DNA of 64,000 nucleotides, taken from JANQPA01 sp964628385 (GTDB lineage: Bacteria > Bacteroidota > Bacteroidia > Chitinophagales > Saprospiraceae). Every line of letters begins with the position of its first letter. The first letter of the stretch is position 1. Position numbers and translations under genes: made by a program. The notes beneath the pieces are model-generated. The model had not been told where the DNA came from. It searched no databases and worked only from the letters and a program-made list of their open reading frames with translations. The DNA is taken from NCBI GenBank assembly GCA_964628385.1, contig CAZVOD010000014.1, positions 7,840 to 71,839 of the forward strand, written 5' to 3'. Positions 41,770 through 51,000 of the stretch are shown here, piece after piece.

Positions 41770-44700
41770 TTACTGCATTTGCTCCACTCTGATCTTTAGC
41801 GTAACATTTTCAGGTACTTCAATTTCTTCTCCTTCAGCTACCTCAGTAACCAGTTCTAGCTGATCAGCCAGCGTTTCATTTTTGATATAATCACTAAAAT
41901 CTGATACGGCCTGCAACACAGACTCATGCTGCTGTAACTGTACACTGATGCGATCAGTCACATTGAAGTCTTTATTCTTTCTGATATTCTGAATACGGTT
42001 CACCAATTCACGTGCCATCCCCTCGGCCAGTAAGCGCTCCGTAATGGTGATATCCAGAGCTACCGTTAAAGGACCATCATTGGCTACCTGCCATCCCGGA
42101 ATATCTTCGGTAGTAATCTCAAAATCATCAAGCGTCAGCTCAAATGTTTCGTCGTTTACTTGTAGTGGATAACTATTGGTTTTCTCAATTCGGGCAATAT
42201 CCTCCTGAGTCATTTCTGCAATGGCCCGGGCTGCCGCTTTCATATTTTTACCCAATCGCTTACCCAGTGTTTTAAAATTGGGTCTTACTTTCTTCTTAAT
42301 AATCCCACTGGTATCTGTTACATATTCAATCTCTTTTACATTAACTTCAGCAAGGATTAAATCCTTCACCTCATCGACCTGTGCTTTGAAATCATTATCC
42401 AATACCGGGAGCAGAATTTTTTGTAATGGCTGACGAACCCTCATTTTATCCTTCTTTCTCAGGGATAACACCAATGACGAAATGCGCTGAGCGTAGTCCA
42501 TCCGCTGCTCCAGTGCCTTGTCTATCAGACTGGTGTCAGCGACAGGGAAGTCAGCAAGGTGAACGGACTCGCAAGCCTCCTTTTTAGTAGCATTATTGAG
42601 GTTCTGATAAAGCCAATCTGAAAAGAACGGAGCAACAGGTGCCATAAGCTTGGCAATGGTAGATAAGCAAGTATATAGCGTTTGATAGGCCGAGATCTTA
42701 TCTTCTGTATAATCACCTTTCCAGAAGCGACGACGGCAAAGGCGTACATACCAGTTGCTGAGGTGCTCGTCGACAAAAGTCATGATTTTACGCGTGGCAT
42801 TAGTTGGCTCATAGTTGGCATATTCGTGGCCTACCTCTTCTACCATGGTATTGAGTAAGGAAATAATCCATCTGTCAATCTCTGGCTTGTCAGAAGTGCT
42901 TATTTCCGGCTCCTCAAATTTGAAGCCGTCAATATTAGCGTACAGTGCGTAGAATGAATAGGTATTATAAAGCGTTCCAAAGAATTTCCTTCTCACTTCA
43001 TCCAGGCCTTCCAGGTCAAACTTAAGGTTGTCCCAGGGTTGTGCATTGGAAATCAAATACCAACGGGTAGCGTCAGCTCCATATTTGGCGATAGTTTCAA
43101 ATGGGTCTACAGCGTTACCATAGCGCTTGGACATCTTCCTGCCTTCCTTATCTAGTACCAGACCGTTAGAAACCACATTTTTATAGGCCACACTATCAAA
43201 GACCATCGTGGCAATAGCGTGTAAAGTATAAAACCAACCACGCGTCTGGTCCACACCCTCAGCGATAAAGTCAGCGGGGAAAACACTAGGGAATTTATCT
43301 TTATTTTCAAATGGATAATGCCATTGAGCATAAGGCATAGATCCACTATCAAACCAAACATCTATCAAGTCCTTTTCCCTGCTCATCTCTTGGCCATCTT
43401 CCGCTACCAGAATAATATCATCGATATAGGGACGGTGTAAGTCTTCGGGAACTTCCTGGGTTTTACCCAAAACCTTATTGGCATTGTCAATTTCGGCTTG
43501 TAATTCCTCTATGGAGCCGATACATTTTTCCTGCTGCCCGTCTTGCGTACGCCATATAGGCAGAGGTATACCCCAGTATCTTGATCGTGATAAGTTCCAG
43601 TCTTGAAGGTTCTCCAGCCATTTTCCGAATCTGCCTTCACCCGTAGAAGCCGGCTTCCAGTTGATTGTCTTGTTAAGTTCATACATTCTATCTTTGACTT
43701 TGGAGGCTTTTATAAACCAGCTATCTAATGGGTAGTAAAGCACAGGACGATCAGTACGCCAGCAATGTGGATACGAGTGCAGGTATTTTTCGGAATGGAA
43801 TAACCGATTGCTTTGCTTGAGTAAAATAACTATGTCGGCATCTACTGGGCGTTCTTCTTTCTGGCCGTAATCTTTTACATAGCGGCCCGCAAAGTCTTTT
43901 ACTTGTTCAACAAATTTCCCCTGCCGGTCAACGAGTGGCATAGGATTACCGTACTCGTCTTCTACGGTAAGTGCGGGTATGTCATATTTTTGAGCGACCC
44001 TAAAGTCATCAGCACCAAAAGTGGGGGCAATATGGACAATACCTGTACCATCAGATGTAGAGACGAAGTCACCGATCAATACTTTGAAAGCGGGCTTTTG
44101 GGGAGTCACATATGGAAGCAGCTGTTCATATTCCAGGAGTTCCAGATCACTACCCGTCATTTCTTCCACTATACCAATATAAGGAATGGGCTTATTTCCG
44201 GGCTTTAAGGCTTCCGGCTTTAGGTTGGGGTCCGCTTCTGTGAAATAGGCATTCAGGCGATCCTTAGCTAAAATAACCTTACAACGCTTCTGGGTGTAGC
44301 GGTTGTAGCAGTCTACTTTTACATAATTGATATTCTTGCCTACCGCCAGGGCGGTATTAGATGGCAGCGTCCAGGGGGTTGTCGTCCAGGCAAGAAGATA
44401 CTCATCTTCCTTTCCCTTTACTTTGAACTGGGCTATAGCCGAAATATCCCTAATTTCTTTATAGGCACCCGGCATATTGAGCTCGTGAGAACTCAATCCG
44501 GTACCGGCAGCCGGAGAAAATGGCTGGATCGTATAACCTTTATACAACAAATCCTTCTTGTATAATTGCTGAAGCAACCACCAAACCGTTTCGATATATT
44601 CATTTTCGTAGGTAATGTATGGATTGTCCAAATCTACCCAGTAGCCCATCTTACGCGTAATATCATCCCACTGGTCTTTGAACCTCATTACAGTCTCTCG

Positions 44701-45060
44701 GCAGGCCTTATTGTAATCATCTACAGATATTTTATTACCAATATCTTCTTTCGTGATCCCCAATTCTTTTTCCACTTTGAGCTCTATTGGTAGGCCGTGG
44801 GTATCCCACCCTCCTTTTCTTTCTACACGCTGGCCCAGCATAGAATGAAAGCGGCAAAAAAGGTCCTTTATGGTCCTGGCCATTACGTGGTGAATCCCTG
44901 GCTGGCCATTAGCTGATGGTGGCCCCTCATAGAAAACATAGGTATTATCCGCGTCTCTATTTTCTATACTCTTTTCAAAAATCTTGTTTTCTTCCCAAAA
45001 GGCCAGTATTTCCTTATCTATCTCAGGTAAATTGAGGTTCTTGTACTCTTTGTATAGCAT
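41770..45060 (-). CDS. ileS: Isoleucyl-tRNA synthetase
   Basis: Charges tRNA-Ile. The 1096-residue class I synthetase has the HIGH-type motif in PPSANGQPGIHHVMART, the editing domain with TTTPWTLPSNTALAVG and SDGTGIVHIAPTFGADDF, the KMSKS-type loop GRKMSKRYGN and the anticodon-binding region with WYVRLCRRRFWKGDY. The length and the C-terminal domain ending VTLKIRVEQMQ agree with the longer, eukaryote-like type 2 IleRS, which is generally less sensitive to mupirocin. Single gene, divergent from the ABC operon. Confidence 0.96.
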   Translation of the reverse strand: MLYKEYKNLNLPEIDKEILAFWEENKIFEKSIENRDADNTYVFYEGPPSANGQPGIHHVMARTIKDLFCRFHSMLGQRVERKGGWDTHGLPIELKVEKELGITKEDIGNKISVDDYNKACRETVMRFKDQWDDITRKMGYWVDLDNPYITYENEYIETVWWLLQQLYKKDLLYKGYTIQPFSPAAGTGLSSHELNMPGAYKEIRDISAIAQFKVKGKEDEYLLAWTTTPWTLPSNTALAVGKNINYVKVDCYNRYTQKRCKVILAKDRLNAYFTEADPNLKPEALKPGNKPIPYIGIVEEMTGSDLELLEYEQLLPYVTPQKPAFKVLIGDFVSTSDGTGIVHIAPTFGADDFRVAQKYDIPALTVEDEYGNPMPLVDRQGKFVEQVKDFAGRYVKDYGQKEERPVDADIVILLKQSNRLFHSEKYLHSYPHCWRTDRPVLYYPLDSWFIKASKVKDRMYELNKTINWKPASTGEGRFGKWLENLQDWNLSRSRYWGIPLPIWRTQDGQQEKCIGSIEELQAEIDNANKVLGKTQEVPEDLHRPYIDDIILVAEDGQEMSREKDLIDVWFDSGSMPYAQWHYPFENKDKFPSVFPADFIAEGVDQTRGWFYTLHAIATMVFDSVAYKNVVSNGLVLDKEGRKMSKRYGNAVDPFETIAKYGADATRWYLISNAQPWDNLKFDLEGLDEVRRKFFGTLYNTYSFYALYANIDGFKFEEPEISTSDKPEIDRWIISLLNTMVEEVGHEYANYEPTNATRKIMTFVDEHLSNWYVRLCRRRFWKGDYTEDKISAYQTLYTCLSTIAKLMAPVAPFFSDWLYQNLNNATKKEACESVHLADFPVADTSLIDKALEQRMDYAQRISSLVLSLRKKDKMRVRQPLQKILLPVLDNDFKAQVDEVKDLILAEVNVKEIEYVTDTSGIIKKKVRPNFKTLGKRLGKNMKAAARAIAEMTQEDIARIEKTNSYPLQVNDETFELTLDDFEITTEDIPGWQVANDGPLTVALDITITERLLAEGMARELVNRIQNIRKNKDFNVTDRISVQLQQHESVLQAVSDFSDYIKNETLADQLELVTEVAEGEEIEVPENVTLKIRVEQMQ

Positions 45061-45365
45061 ATCTACAGTGATTTTTCCAAATATCTCAATACTAAGGCAA
45101 TTTGCCGCGCAAAGATACCAATATTTAGAGGAAGTTGTAAAGCATTTACCAGGAAAGTAGGAGTAGGAAAAGCTTATCTTGGCGAACTGTTCGAGTGAGC
45201 CGTCATTCCTTGAACATCCTTTTTAGCTTCGTTCAAAAATTCTTATTTTTGAGTGTTGCAAAGTGGGGCTGTGTTGCGCAGATGATGCGGTAGCAATATT
45301 TCCCCAAAAAATCAGAACACTTTGAGCGTACACCGTATTAATAAGGTTGTAATCACACTATAGTT
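45061..45365. other. Divergent region between ileS and the metal-type ABC operon
   Basis: 305 bases without a gene. Besides the ileS box it has a plus-strand TATTTTTG (45244-45251) directly followed by two direct copies of GTGTTGC (45253-45259 and 45271-45277), 18 bases apart. This arrangement could be a promoter with operator for the ABC operon. Confidence 0.35.
45110..45117 (-). promoter_or_regulatory. Candidate ileS promoter, -7 box
   Basis: On the minus strand TATCTTTG fits TAnnTTTG, 50 bases before the ileS start. Confidence 0.45.
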
Positions 45366-45992
45366 ATGCTAAGAACAAGAGATCTTAAATTTACCTACGA
45401 TGGTCAGCAAATGCTGGAATTTCAGGATCTGGAATGCCAGCGCGGCGAATCCTGGCTGTTGCTCGGGCAATCAGGAAGTGGCAAGACTACCTTACTCCAT
45501 TTACTGGGCGGGCTACTTGACCCTAGTTCCGGAGAAATTACCGTAGCAAAAAAAAATATTACCAGTTTGCATGGAGCTAAAAAGGATAAGTTCAGAGGGC
45601 AAAATATTGGTATTATTTTTCAAAAAGCCCACTTTATCCGGTCTGCATCTGTAGAAGAAAATTTGATGATCGCCCAGAACCTGGCAGGCCTAAAACCCGA
45701 TAAAAAGCGTATTAAAGACATTCTTGATTATCTTAATGTAGAGTATAAATACAAAGCCATGACTCATCAGCTGAGTATTGGTGAGCAGCAAAGGGTAGCG
45801 ATTGCCAGAGCTTTGGTTAACCGCCCTAATATCATCCTGGCCGATGAGCCAACTTCGGCACTTGACGACGAAAACTGCGATCAGGTGATTAGCCTTATTC
45901 AATCTGTTTCCAGAGAAGTAGAAGCTACGTTGTTAATCGTAACCCATGACAATCGTCTGAAAGAACGCTTTCCCAACCAAATTCATCTTTAA
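45366..45992 (+). CDS. ABC transporter ATP-binding protein (LolD/MacB type)
   Basis: A 208-residue ATPase. Walker A is GQSGSGKTTLL (about residues 35-45), the signature is LSIGEQQRVAIARAL instead of LSGGQ, and Walker B is IILADEPTSALDDEN. The H-loop His is in LIVTHDN. It belongs to the subfamily that works with FtsX-type permeases (LolD, MacB, FtsE). The permease gene follows after 13 bases, and two exported CFFCG proteins follow that, so the system may act on a metal or envelope component. Confidence 0.9.
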   Translation: MLRTRDLKFTYDGQQMLEFQDLECQRGESWLLLGQSGSGKTTLLHLLGGLLDPSSGEITVAKKNITSLHGAKKDKFRGQNIGIIFQKAHFIRSASVEENLMIAQNLAGLKPDKKRIKDILDYLNVEYKYKAMTHQLSIGEQQRVAIARALVNRPNIILADEPTSALDDENCDQVISLIQSVSREVEATLLIVTHDNRLKERFPNQIHL

Positions 45993-46005
45993 AAAAGTCG
46001 TTATT

Positions 46006-47262
46006 ATGAATATTTTGCGATTGAGCATCAAAAATATACTCTTCAAACCGCTTTCTACTACCTTAAGCCTCATACTCTTTGCTCTGGGCGTTGGTTTAAT
46101 TTCCATTTTATTAATCCTGGGAAAGCAGGTGCAGGATAAATTTGATAGTAATCTGGCCGGTATTGATCTGGTAATCGGAGCAAAAGGTAGCCCACTACAA
46201 TTGATTTTGTGCAGTATGTATCATGTGGATAACCCTACCGGAAATATCGGTATCAAAGAAGCTACTCCCTTTCTGAGGGACAAGCATCCACTCATTGAAA
46301 CATCCATTCCCCTTTCTTTGGGCGATAGCCATAAAGGGTATCGGATAGTAGGCACGACCGACGAAATCATAGAGTTGTACGAAGGAAAAGTGGGAGAAGG
46401 AACTGTTTGGAATAAGCCCATGGAAGTGACCGTTGGAAGAGCAGTGGCCGAAGACCTGAACTTATCAATAGGCGATGAGTTCTTTAGCTCTCATGGCTTT
46501 GTACAGGATGAAAATCTGGTTCACGATGAAGCCGGGTCTTTCAAAGTGGTAGGCATACTGGAACCTTCCGGTGCAGTAATCGATCAACTTATACTAACAT
46601 CCCCGGAGAGTGTCTGGGCGGTTCATGAGCACGGCACAGAAGAGGCGGAAGCTTCTGATAGTACCGGTGGGCATGTTCACTACGAAGAATTAAAGCCGGT
46701 TATTGAATACCAGGAAAAGGATATTACTTCTATTTTGATCAAATTTAAGGGGCGTAACTTTCAGGCGCTTAATATGCAGCGCTCTATTAACGAAAATACA
46801 GAAATGCAGGCTGCTACTCCAGCCATTGAAATCAATAGGCTGTACAGCAATCTCGGCGTAGGGATCGATGCACTCAATGTTCTGGCACTGGTCATAGTGA
46901 TTGTTTCTGGCTTGAGTGTATTCATTTCATTGTTTTCGTCTCTGAGTGACAGAAAATACGAGTTGGCATTGATGAGAACAATGGGGGCCTCCCCTGTAAC
47001 ACTGTTCCTTTTGATTATTTTGGAAGGCGTTCTGCTTGCCTTGTTAGGATATATTTTGGGAATTGCCATTAGCCATATTGGGATGGAAGTGTTAGCAGGG
47101 TTTATGAAAGATTCTTATCGCTACTCTTTCTCTGGAATGGTTTTTTTGCAAAAAGAAATATTACTATTGGCAGGAGCTATAGGAGTAGGATTCGTTGCAG
47201 CTGTCATCCCGGCTATTCAAGCCTCCCGGACGGATATTTCTACTACCCTTTCTGAGGGGTAG
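46006..47262 (+). CDS. FtsX-type ABC transporter permease with His-rich loop
   Basis: A 418-residue permease. One N-terminal transmembrane segment (about 15-37) is followed by a large periplasmic MacB-like domain and three C-terminal segments (about 285-310, 330-355, 380-405), the FtsX/MacB topology. The motif GAKGSPLQLILCSMYHVDNPTGN lies early in the periplasmic domain. A loop around residues 207-226 contains HEH and HVH separated by acidic residues, a likely metal-binding site. From memory, permeases with these features are found in zinc-repressed operons of Proteobacteria; that link is unverified. Confidence 0.85.
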   Translation: MNILRLSIKNILFKPLSTTLSLILFALGVGLISILLILGKQVQDKFDSNLAGIDLVIGAKGSPLQLILCSMYHVDNPTGNIGIKEATPFLRDKHPLIETSIPLSLGDSHKGYRIVGTTDEIIELYEGKVGEGTVWNKPMEVTVGRAVAEDLNLSIGDEFFSSHGFVQDENLVHDEAGSFKVVGILEPSGAVIDQLILTSPESVWAVHEHGTEEAEASDSTGGHVHYEELKPVIEYQEKDITSILIKFKGRNFQALNMQRSINENTEMQAATPAIEINRLYSNLGVGIDALNVLALVIVIVSGLSVFISLFSSLSDRKYELALMRTMGASPVTLFLLIILEGVLLALLGYILGIAISHIGMEVLAGFMKDSYRYSFSGMVFLQKEILLLAGAIGVGFVAAVIPAIQASRTDISTTLSEG

Positions 47263-47357
47263 TATGTGTATTTTGGAGAAGATAGAATCGACATTTACAA
47301 CTGAATCAAAGACGAAGTAGTTATATTTGGTGTGGATCAAGTTAATTTTTTTCATAA

Positions 47358-47816
47358 ATGAATTTTTTGATAAATAAAAAAGTTGGCTTTTGGGTTTTTG
47401 CCTTGTTTGTATTAAGTACTGCAAAAGCGCAGTACGGTGACGGAACCTGGCAAATCCTGGCTACCGTACAGGTAGAAAAAGAGATGGACCCCAACACAGG
47501 GCTGGAGACCTATAAGCCAACCTATGGGCCAATGATCAGCGCTATAGAGGGACAAGAGGTGAAAGTAAAAGGCTATATTATTCCTCTGGAAGGCAAGCGA
47601 CAGCAGAGTCAGTTCATGTTTTCGGCCTTGCCATACAGCAGTTGCTTTTTTTGTGGTAAAGCAGGTCCAGAATCCGTCATGGAGGTTTTTATGAAAGATA
47701 GTGAAGCCCTCAGGTTTGTCGATCATGCGGTAGTGCTGAAAGGAAAATTACGGCTTACTAATGGCTCTAATCAGGGGCTTTTATACAGATTAGAAGATGC
47801 AATTAAAATTGAATAA
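47358..47816 (+). CDS. Exported CFFCG-motif protein (DUF3299-like), copy 1
   Basis: A 152-residue protein with signal peptide (start MNFLINKKVGFWVFALFVLSTAKA). The core EGQEVKVKGYIIPLEG, FMFSALPYSSCFFCGKAGPESVMEVFM and the following VLKGKLRL strand form an OB-fold-like domain with a CxxC pair that could bind a metal. It resembles DUF3299, whose members occur near ABC transporters of this type. It is 95 bases after the permease gene and directly followed by a paralogue. Confidence 0.7.
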   Translation: MNFLINKKVGFWVFALFVLSTAKAQYGDGTWQILATVQVEKEMDPNTGLETYKPTYGPMISAIEGQEVKVKGYIIPLEGKRQQSQFMFSALPYSSCFFCGKAGPESVMEVFMKDSEALRFVDHAVVLKGKLRLTNGSNQGLLYRLEDAIKIE

Positions 47817-47828
47817 AACTTATTGGTT

Positions 47829-48287
47829 ATGAATAGAATTATCGGTTTAACAATGTTTGCTGCCATTTTACTGAGCAGCGTTTCGCTAAGTGCTCAATCT
47901 GGCAACTTATCCATCTGGAAAGATCTTTCCAAGATCACCTTTAAGAAAGAGTATGATGAAATGATGGGTTTTAAAGTAGATGTACCTGTATTTAGCGATA
48001 AGGTAAAGCAGATGGATGGTAAAAAAGTTAAAGTAAAAGGCTATATCATTCCTGTAGAGGGCTACAAAAGTCATAAAGAATTTATTTTCTCCGCTTATCC
48101 TTACAGTATGTGTTTCTTCTGTGGCGGAGCAGGTCCCGAAACGGTTATGGAAGTATATGCTAGTGAAGAGATCGAATACACAGCAGAGGCCATTACTGTA
48201 GAAGGAAAATTAGAATTGAACGACTCAGATATTAATCGCCTGATCTATGCCTTACAAGATGCTAAATTGGTGAAAGAAAATAATTAG
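47829..48287 (+). CDS. Exported CFFCG-motif protein (DUF3299-like), copy 2
   Basis: A 152-residue paralogue of the preceding gene. From ATG 47829 it has a signal peptide (MNRIIGLTMFAAILLSSVSLSAQ), then KKVKVKGYIIPVEG and FIFSAYPYSMCFFCGGAGPETVMEVYA, and a similar end (VEGKLELNDSDINRLIYALQDAKLV). The shared core is about 60% identical by eye over 50 residues, while the first part differs, so this is an old tandem duplication. The gap from copy 1 is 12 bases. Confidence 0.7.
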   Translation: MNRIIGLTMFAAILLSSVSLSAQSGNLSIWKDLSKITFKKEYDEMMGFKVDVPVFSDKVKQMDGKKVKVKGYIIPVEGYKSHKEFIFSAYPYSMCFFCGGAGPETVMEVYASEEIEYTAEAITVEGKLELNDSDINRLIYALQDAKLVKENN

Positions 48288-48384
48288 AATTGTTTCGAAA
48301 GTAGCCACGCCACTGTGAATACCTTCAGAATAGATAGTAGCCACTTCATGGTATATGCTTTCTGTGATTAGAGAAAGGCGCAAT

Positions 48385-48852
48385 TTAGCAACAGCCGGAT
48401 CCGGGTTCACAAGTCTGAGTGGTTTTGAGCTGTCTTAAGCTTACTTTGGGCTTTTCTTGAGGAATACCGCAGCTATCTTTTGCCAGACAGTCAGTTTGCT
48501 TGGAGGTTAACAAAAAATTGGAGCCATCAAAGTCAAGCCCAAACTTTTGAATCGTCAACCCCTGGTATTCAACTTCTATTTCAAGGCCTTCGAGGCCCAG
48601 TGTTCTTTCGGATAACTCAATAATCTTAACTAATTTGCCTGGATGTAGCCTGTGGTCATAGTCATTCGCATTCCATAACTGAAAATTGACCACTTCCTCT
48701 TTGCGTACTGTCCCTCCGCAGTCAATAAAGTGCTTGGTTACTTTGCCTACTTCAGTTACGTGGAAATGCCCCGGTACAAGCGCTCCATCCGGTAGCTGAA
48801 ATGCTATAGTGTCTAATCTCTCTAGGTGTTTTTTGATTTGCGATAGTGTCAT
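48385..48852 (-). CDS. DUF6428 family protein
   Basis: A 155-residue cytosolic protein. The central part, LPDGALVPGHFHVTEVGKVTKHFIDCGGTVRKE, with NFQLWNANDYDHRLHPGKL, matches what I recall as the DUF6428 family, often seen near ArsR regulators and arsenic genes in this phylum. The C-terminal 40 residues are Cys-rich: CLAKDSCG and a final CEPGSGCC that could bind a thiophilic metal. No arsenic gene is nearby here, but the preceding metal-type operon converges with it. Confidence 0.65.
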   Translation of the reverse strand: MTLSQIKKHLERLDTIAFQLPDGALVPGHFHVTEVGKVTKHFIDCGGTVRKEEVVNFQLWNANDYDHRLHPGKLVKIIELSERTLGLEGLEIEVEYQGLTIQKFGLDFDGSNFLLTSKQTDCLAKDSCGIPQEKPKVSLRQLKTTQTCEPGSGCC

Positions 48853-48992
48853 GTCAAAAATTTTCTTATTCTATTATTGCAATAATACGATATAAAGGAG
48901 CAACTAGCAAGCCAACTGATCGAAAAGAAACTCCGTGAATTAAAATACTGGAAATTTTTATTGAAGCAAGTCTAAAACAGAGCAGAGTGATC

Positions 48993-49016
48993 AACCGCTA
49001 ACCCGGGTTAGCGGTT
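48993..49016. terminator. Perfect 24-base palindrome
   Basis: AACCGCTAACCCGGGTTAGCGGTT is fully self-complementary. It lies 9 bases after the PepSY-like stop on the minus strand without a T run there; on the plus strand ATTTTTT follows. Probably a terminator, possibly a binding site. Confidence 0.5.
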
Positions 49017-49025
49017 GGTAATTTT

Positions 49026-49400
49026 TTAAAGATCAGATCCAAGCGCAAGGATCTTACCTTCAGGTGAGATATGAGCTTCAAACCCAAGGTCTACCTCGTA
49101 CAAAACATCGCCGTCTTCATTTTCGACACGCTCTGCTTCGATGATCTCACAGTAAGGGTAAGCTTCCTCAATCGCATTGATGACCGCTTCCGGTAGCTCC
49201 TCTACATCAATTTCGTATTCTATTTGTACAATATTTCCCTCGGCATCAAAGGTAACTTCCACCTCTTTGCCATTAACCGAGAAGTCCGCTTCGTATTGTG
49301 CTTCCATTTCCCATTCGCTGGGCGTAATACCCGGAAATTTTTCATGAAATGCAGCGATAACTTCTTTGGGAACACCCATTGAATCTAATTTTTTGCCCAT
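49026..49400 (-). CDS. PepSY-like domain protein
   Basis: A 124-residue acidic protein; the ATG at 49400 is preferred over the longer frame. Two repeats resemble the PepSY-like/BLIP-type fold: VPKEVIAAFHEKFPGITPSEWEME...ADFSVNGKEVEVTFDAEGNIVQIEYEI and LPEAVINAIEEAYPYCEIIEAERVENEDGDVLYEVDL...EAHISPEGKILAL. Each has an Ala-x-x-x-x-P-helix followed by beta strands. No signal peptide, so cytosolic. Function unknown. Confidence 0.7.
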   Translation of the reverse strand: MGKKLDSMGVPKEVIAAFHEKFPGITPSEWEMEAQYEADFSVNGKEVEVTFDAEGNIVQIEYEIDVEELPEAVINAIEEAYPYCEIIEAERVENEDGDVLYEVDLGFEAHISPEGKILALGSDL

Positions 49401-49758
49401 TTTTAATACTTTAAGGATAAACAAATAAGAGATTTAAGAATGAAAATAAATTTACATAAATTAAAAATACAAGAATACAGCCATTTTATTTTTTGCTTTT
49501 AGTTGAGTACAAAAAAGAGGAAAAAGAAAAGCGCATAAAATTTGAGGGTGAAGATGCCGATACAGAAATAATAAGTTGGTATATTTTCATTTTCTTGCAA
49601 CCGTATTTTGGGTTTCACCCTCTAGTTTTGATGCGCATTGATGCTGGTTTCAGGTGTTCTAAACCACGGCCACTCCATCGAGTTCAGCAAGAGCTGATTT
49701 TAGTATTTGTTAGCCAAAGAATAAAGTCATTTGATATTAAAAAATAGGCCAGAATGAC
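49401..49758. other. Gap with a 22-bp imperfect inverted repeat
   Basis: 358 bases without a convincing gene. Arms 49531-49552 (GCGCATAAAATTTGAGGGTG plus AA) and 49614-49636 are inverted copies with a few mismatches and one gap, enclosing 61 bases, so the whole unit spans 106 bases. It could be a small non-autonomous element (MITE-like) or a large hairpin. An 84-codon frame at 49493-49747 across it is not called. Confidence 0.4.
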
Positions 49759-50766
49759 TCAGTTTATGACTTGCACGAGCATCTCTGGGGTTTCGTTTAG
49801 AATATACTGAGTGGATATCACGACTTTTTGATCTGATTGCTTATCAATGATTGCCTTCAAGAGCGGAGCGTTGAGTCCACTTTCATTGGTATGTAGATGA
49901 ATATCCTCAAAAACCTGAATCTCAGTGATCAGGTATAAATGTTTAGCTATCAATGATTCATTGTTATTTATGGTGATGTTTTTTGTTGGAAAATGAAAAG
50001 GTTGATTTCTTGACCATACACTGGGCATGGCACAAAGGTCAGCTTTATTCAAGGTAAAGATATCAGCTATTTTTTCAAACTCGGGTTCATTCTGGTCTGG
50101 TGCTATTGCCGGATTGTTTTTGAAGGCCAGAGAAAGGGTGATATTTTGGGGAATAAAAACGGTAGATGGCTTCGTTTGCCTGGCGAGATTCATAAAAATG
50201 GCGACTTGTTGCTCATCTTCCAGTCCGGCTTGCATAGTTTCGCTAATCACTATATCATAACTTTTATTCACAGGGATATCATAGGTGGCGGCATCGGTCA
50301 GCAGGAAACTAAAGTCATCACTTGAAAAGCTCAGGTTGCTTAGCAGTGTCCTCAATATCCTTATGCTAAGAGGGTTAATCTCCATTAAATCACAATCAAT
50401 CACATTTTCCCACTTGAAAAGGAGTGGAAGAATCAACGCTGCATAGGGCCCGGTTCCGGCATAAAGCAACTGTATGTTTGCCTTTTTTTTGTGTACTAAT
50501 TCATCAATAGCTTTGTCGATACCCCTGATGAACTGCCTGGTTCTCAGCGGATCATTTACACAATATTCTGCCCAGAATACGCCAATTGCATTCCCCGTGG
50601 CAGATTGGATGTCATCTCGGCCACTATCATCTTCAAAATCAATTTCTGAGTGCTCTATCAGAAAGTTCCTGTATTCCTTTATTGAGACATCCAGGGTATC
50701 ATGATCAATAGTAGGCTCAAAAAAGGGCGCTGTTATTCGGAGGATTTCCTGCTTAAAGTCTTTCAT
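49759..50766 (-). CDS. SAM-dependent methyltransferase-like protein
   Basis: A 335-residue protein. A helical N-terminal part (about 1-95) with IGVFWAEYCVNDPLRTRQFIRGIDKAI precedes a Rossmann-like core: IQLLYAGTGPYAALILPLL (motif I, about 98-116), VIDCDLMEINPLSI with an acidic residue at the end of the second strand, DAATYD and YDIVISETM, which fits motif IV of class I methyltransferases. The C-terminal 120 residues are beta-rich and unrecognised, similar to the layout of protein arginine methyltransferases. No catalytic assignment is possible. Neighbours give no clue. Confidence 0.55.
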   Translation of the reverse strand: MKDFKQEILRITAPFFEPTIDHDTLDVSIKEYRNFLIEHSEIDFEDDSGRDDIQSATGNAIGVFWAEYCVNDPLRTRQFIRGIDKAIDELVHKKKANIQLLYAGTGPYAALILPLLFKWENVIDCDLMEINPLSIRILRTLLSNLSFSSDDFSFLLTDAATYDIPVNKSYDIVISETMQAGLEDEQQVAIFMNLARQTKPSTVFIPQNITLSLAFKNNPAIAPDQNEPEFEKIADIFTLNKADLCAMPSVWSRNQPFHFPTKNITINNNESLIAKHLYLITEIQVFEDIHLHTNESGLNAPLLKAIIDKQSDQKVVISTQYILNETPEMLVQVIN

Positions 50767-51000
50767 TGAGAAGTTTCTATTTTAATACCTACGAAACTAA
50801 TTTCAGCTTTTTTTCGCTCCACAGCCCTGCTATGAAACTCACAAGCAGTTTCATTTTCATTGTCCCAAATGTATTTTTGCCATCAAGAATAAAATCTAAA
50901 TAGGCTCCAAAATATTCCTAAATCTGAAATTTAGCAGATTTAATTAAAACAAAATTTACCTAATACCGTTATGTAATTGTACCTAACAACATTAGGCATA

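Noticed and set aside
49493..49747. 84-codon open frame in the 49.5-kb gap
   Set aside because: Crosses an inverted-repeat unit and shows no family resemblance.
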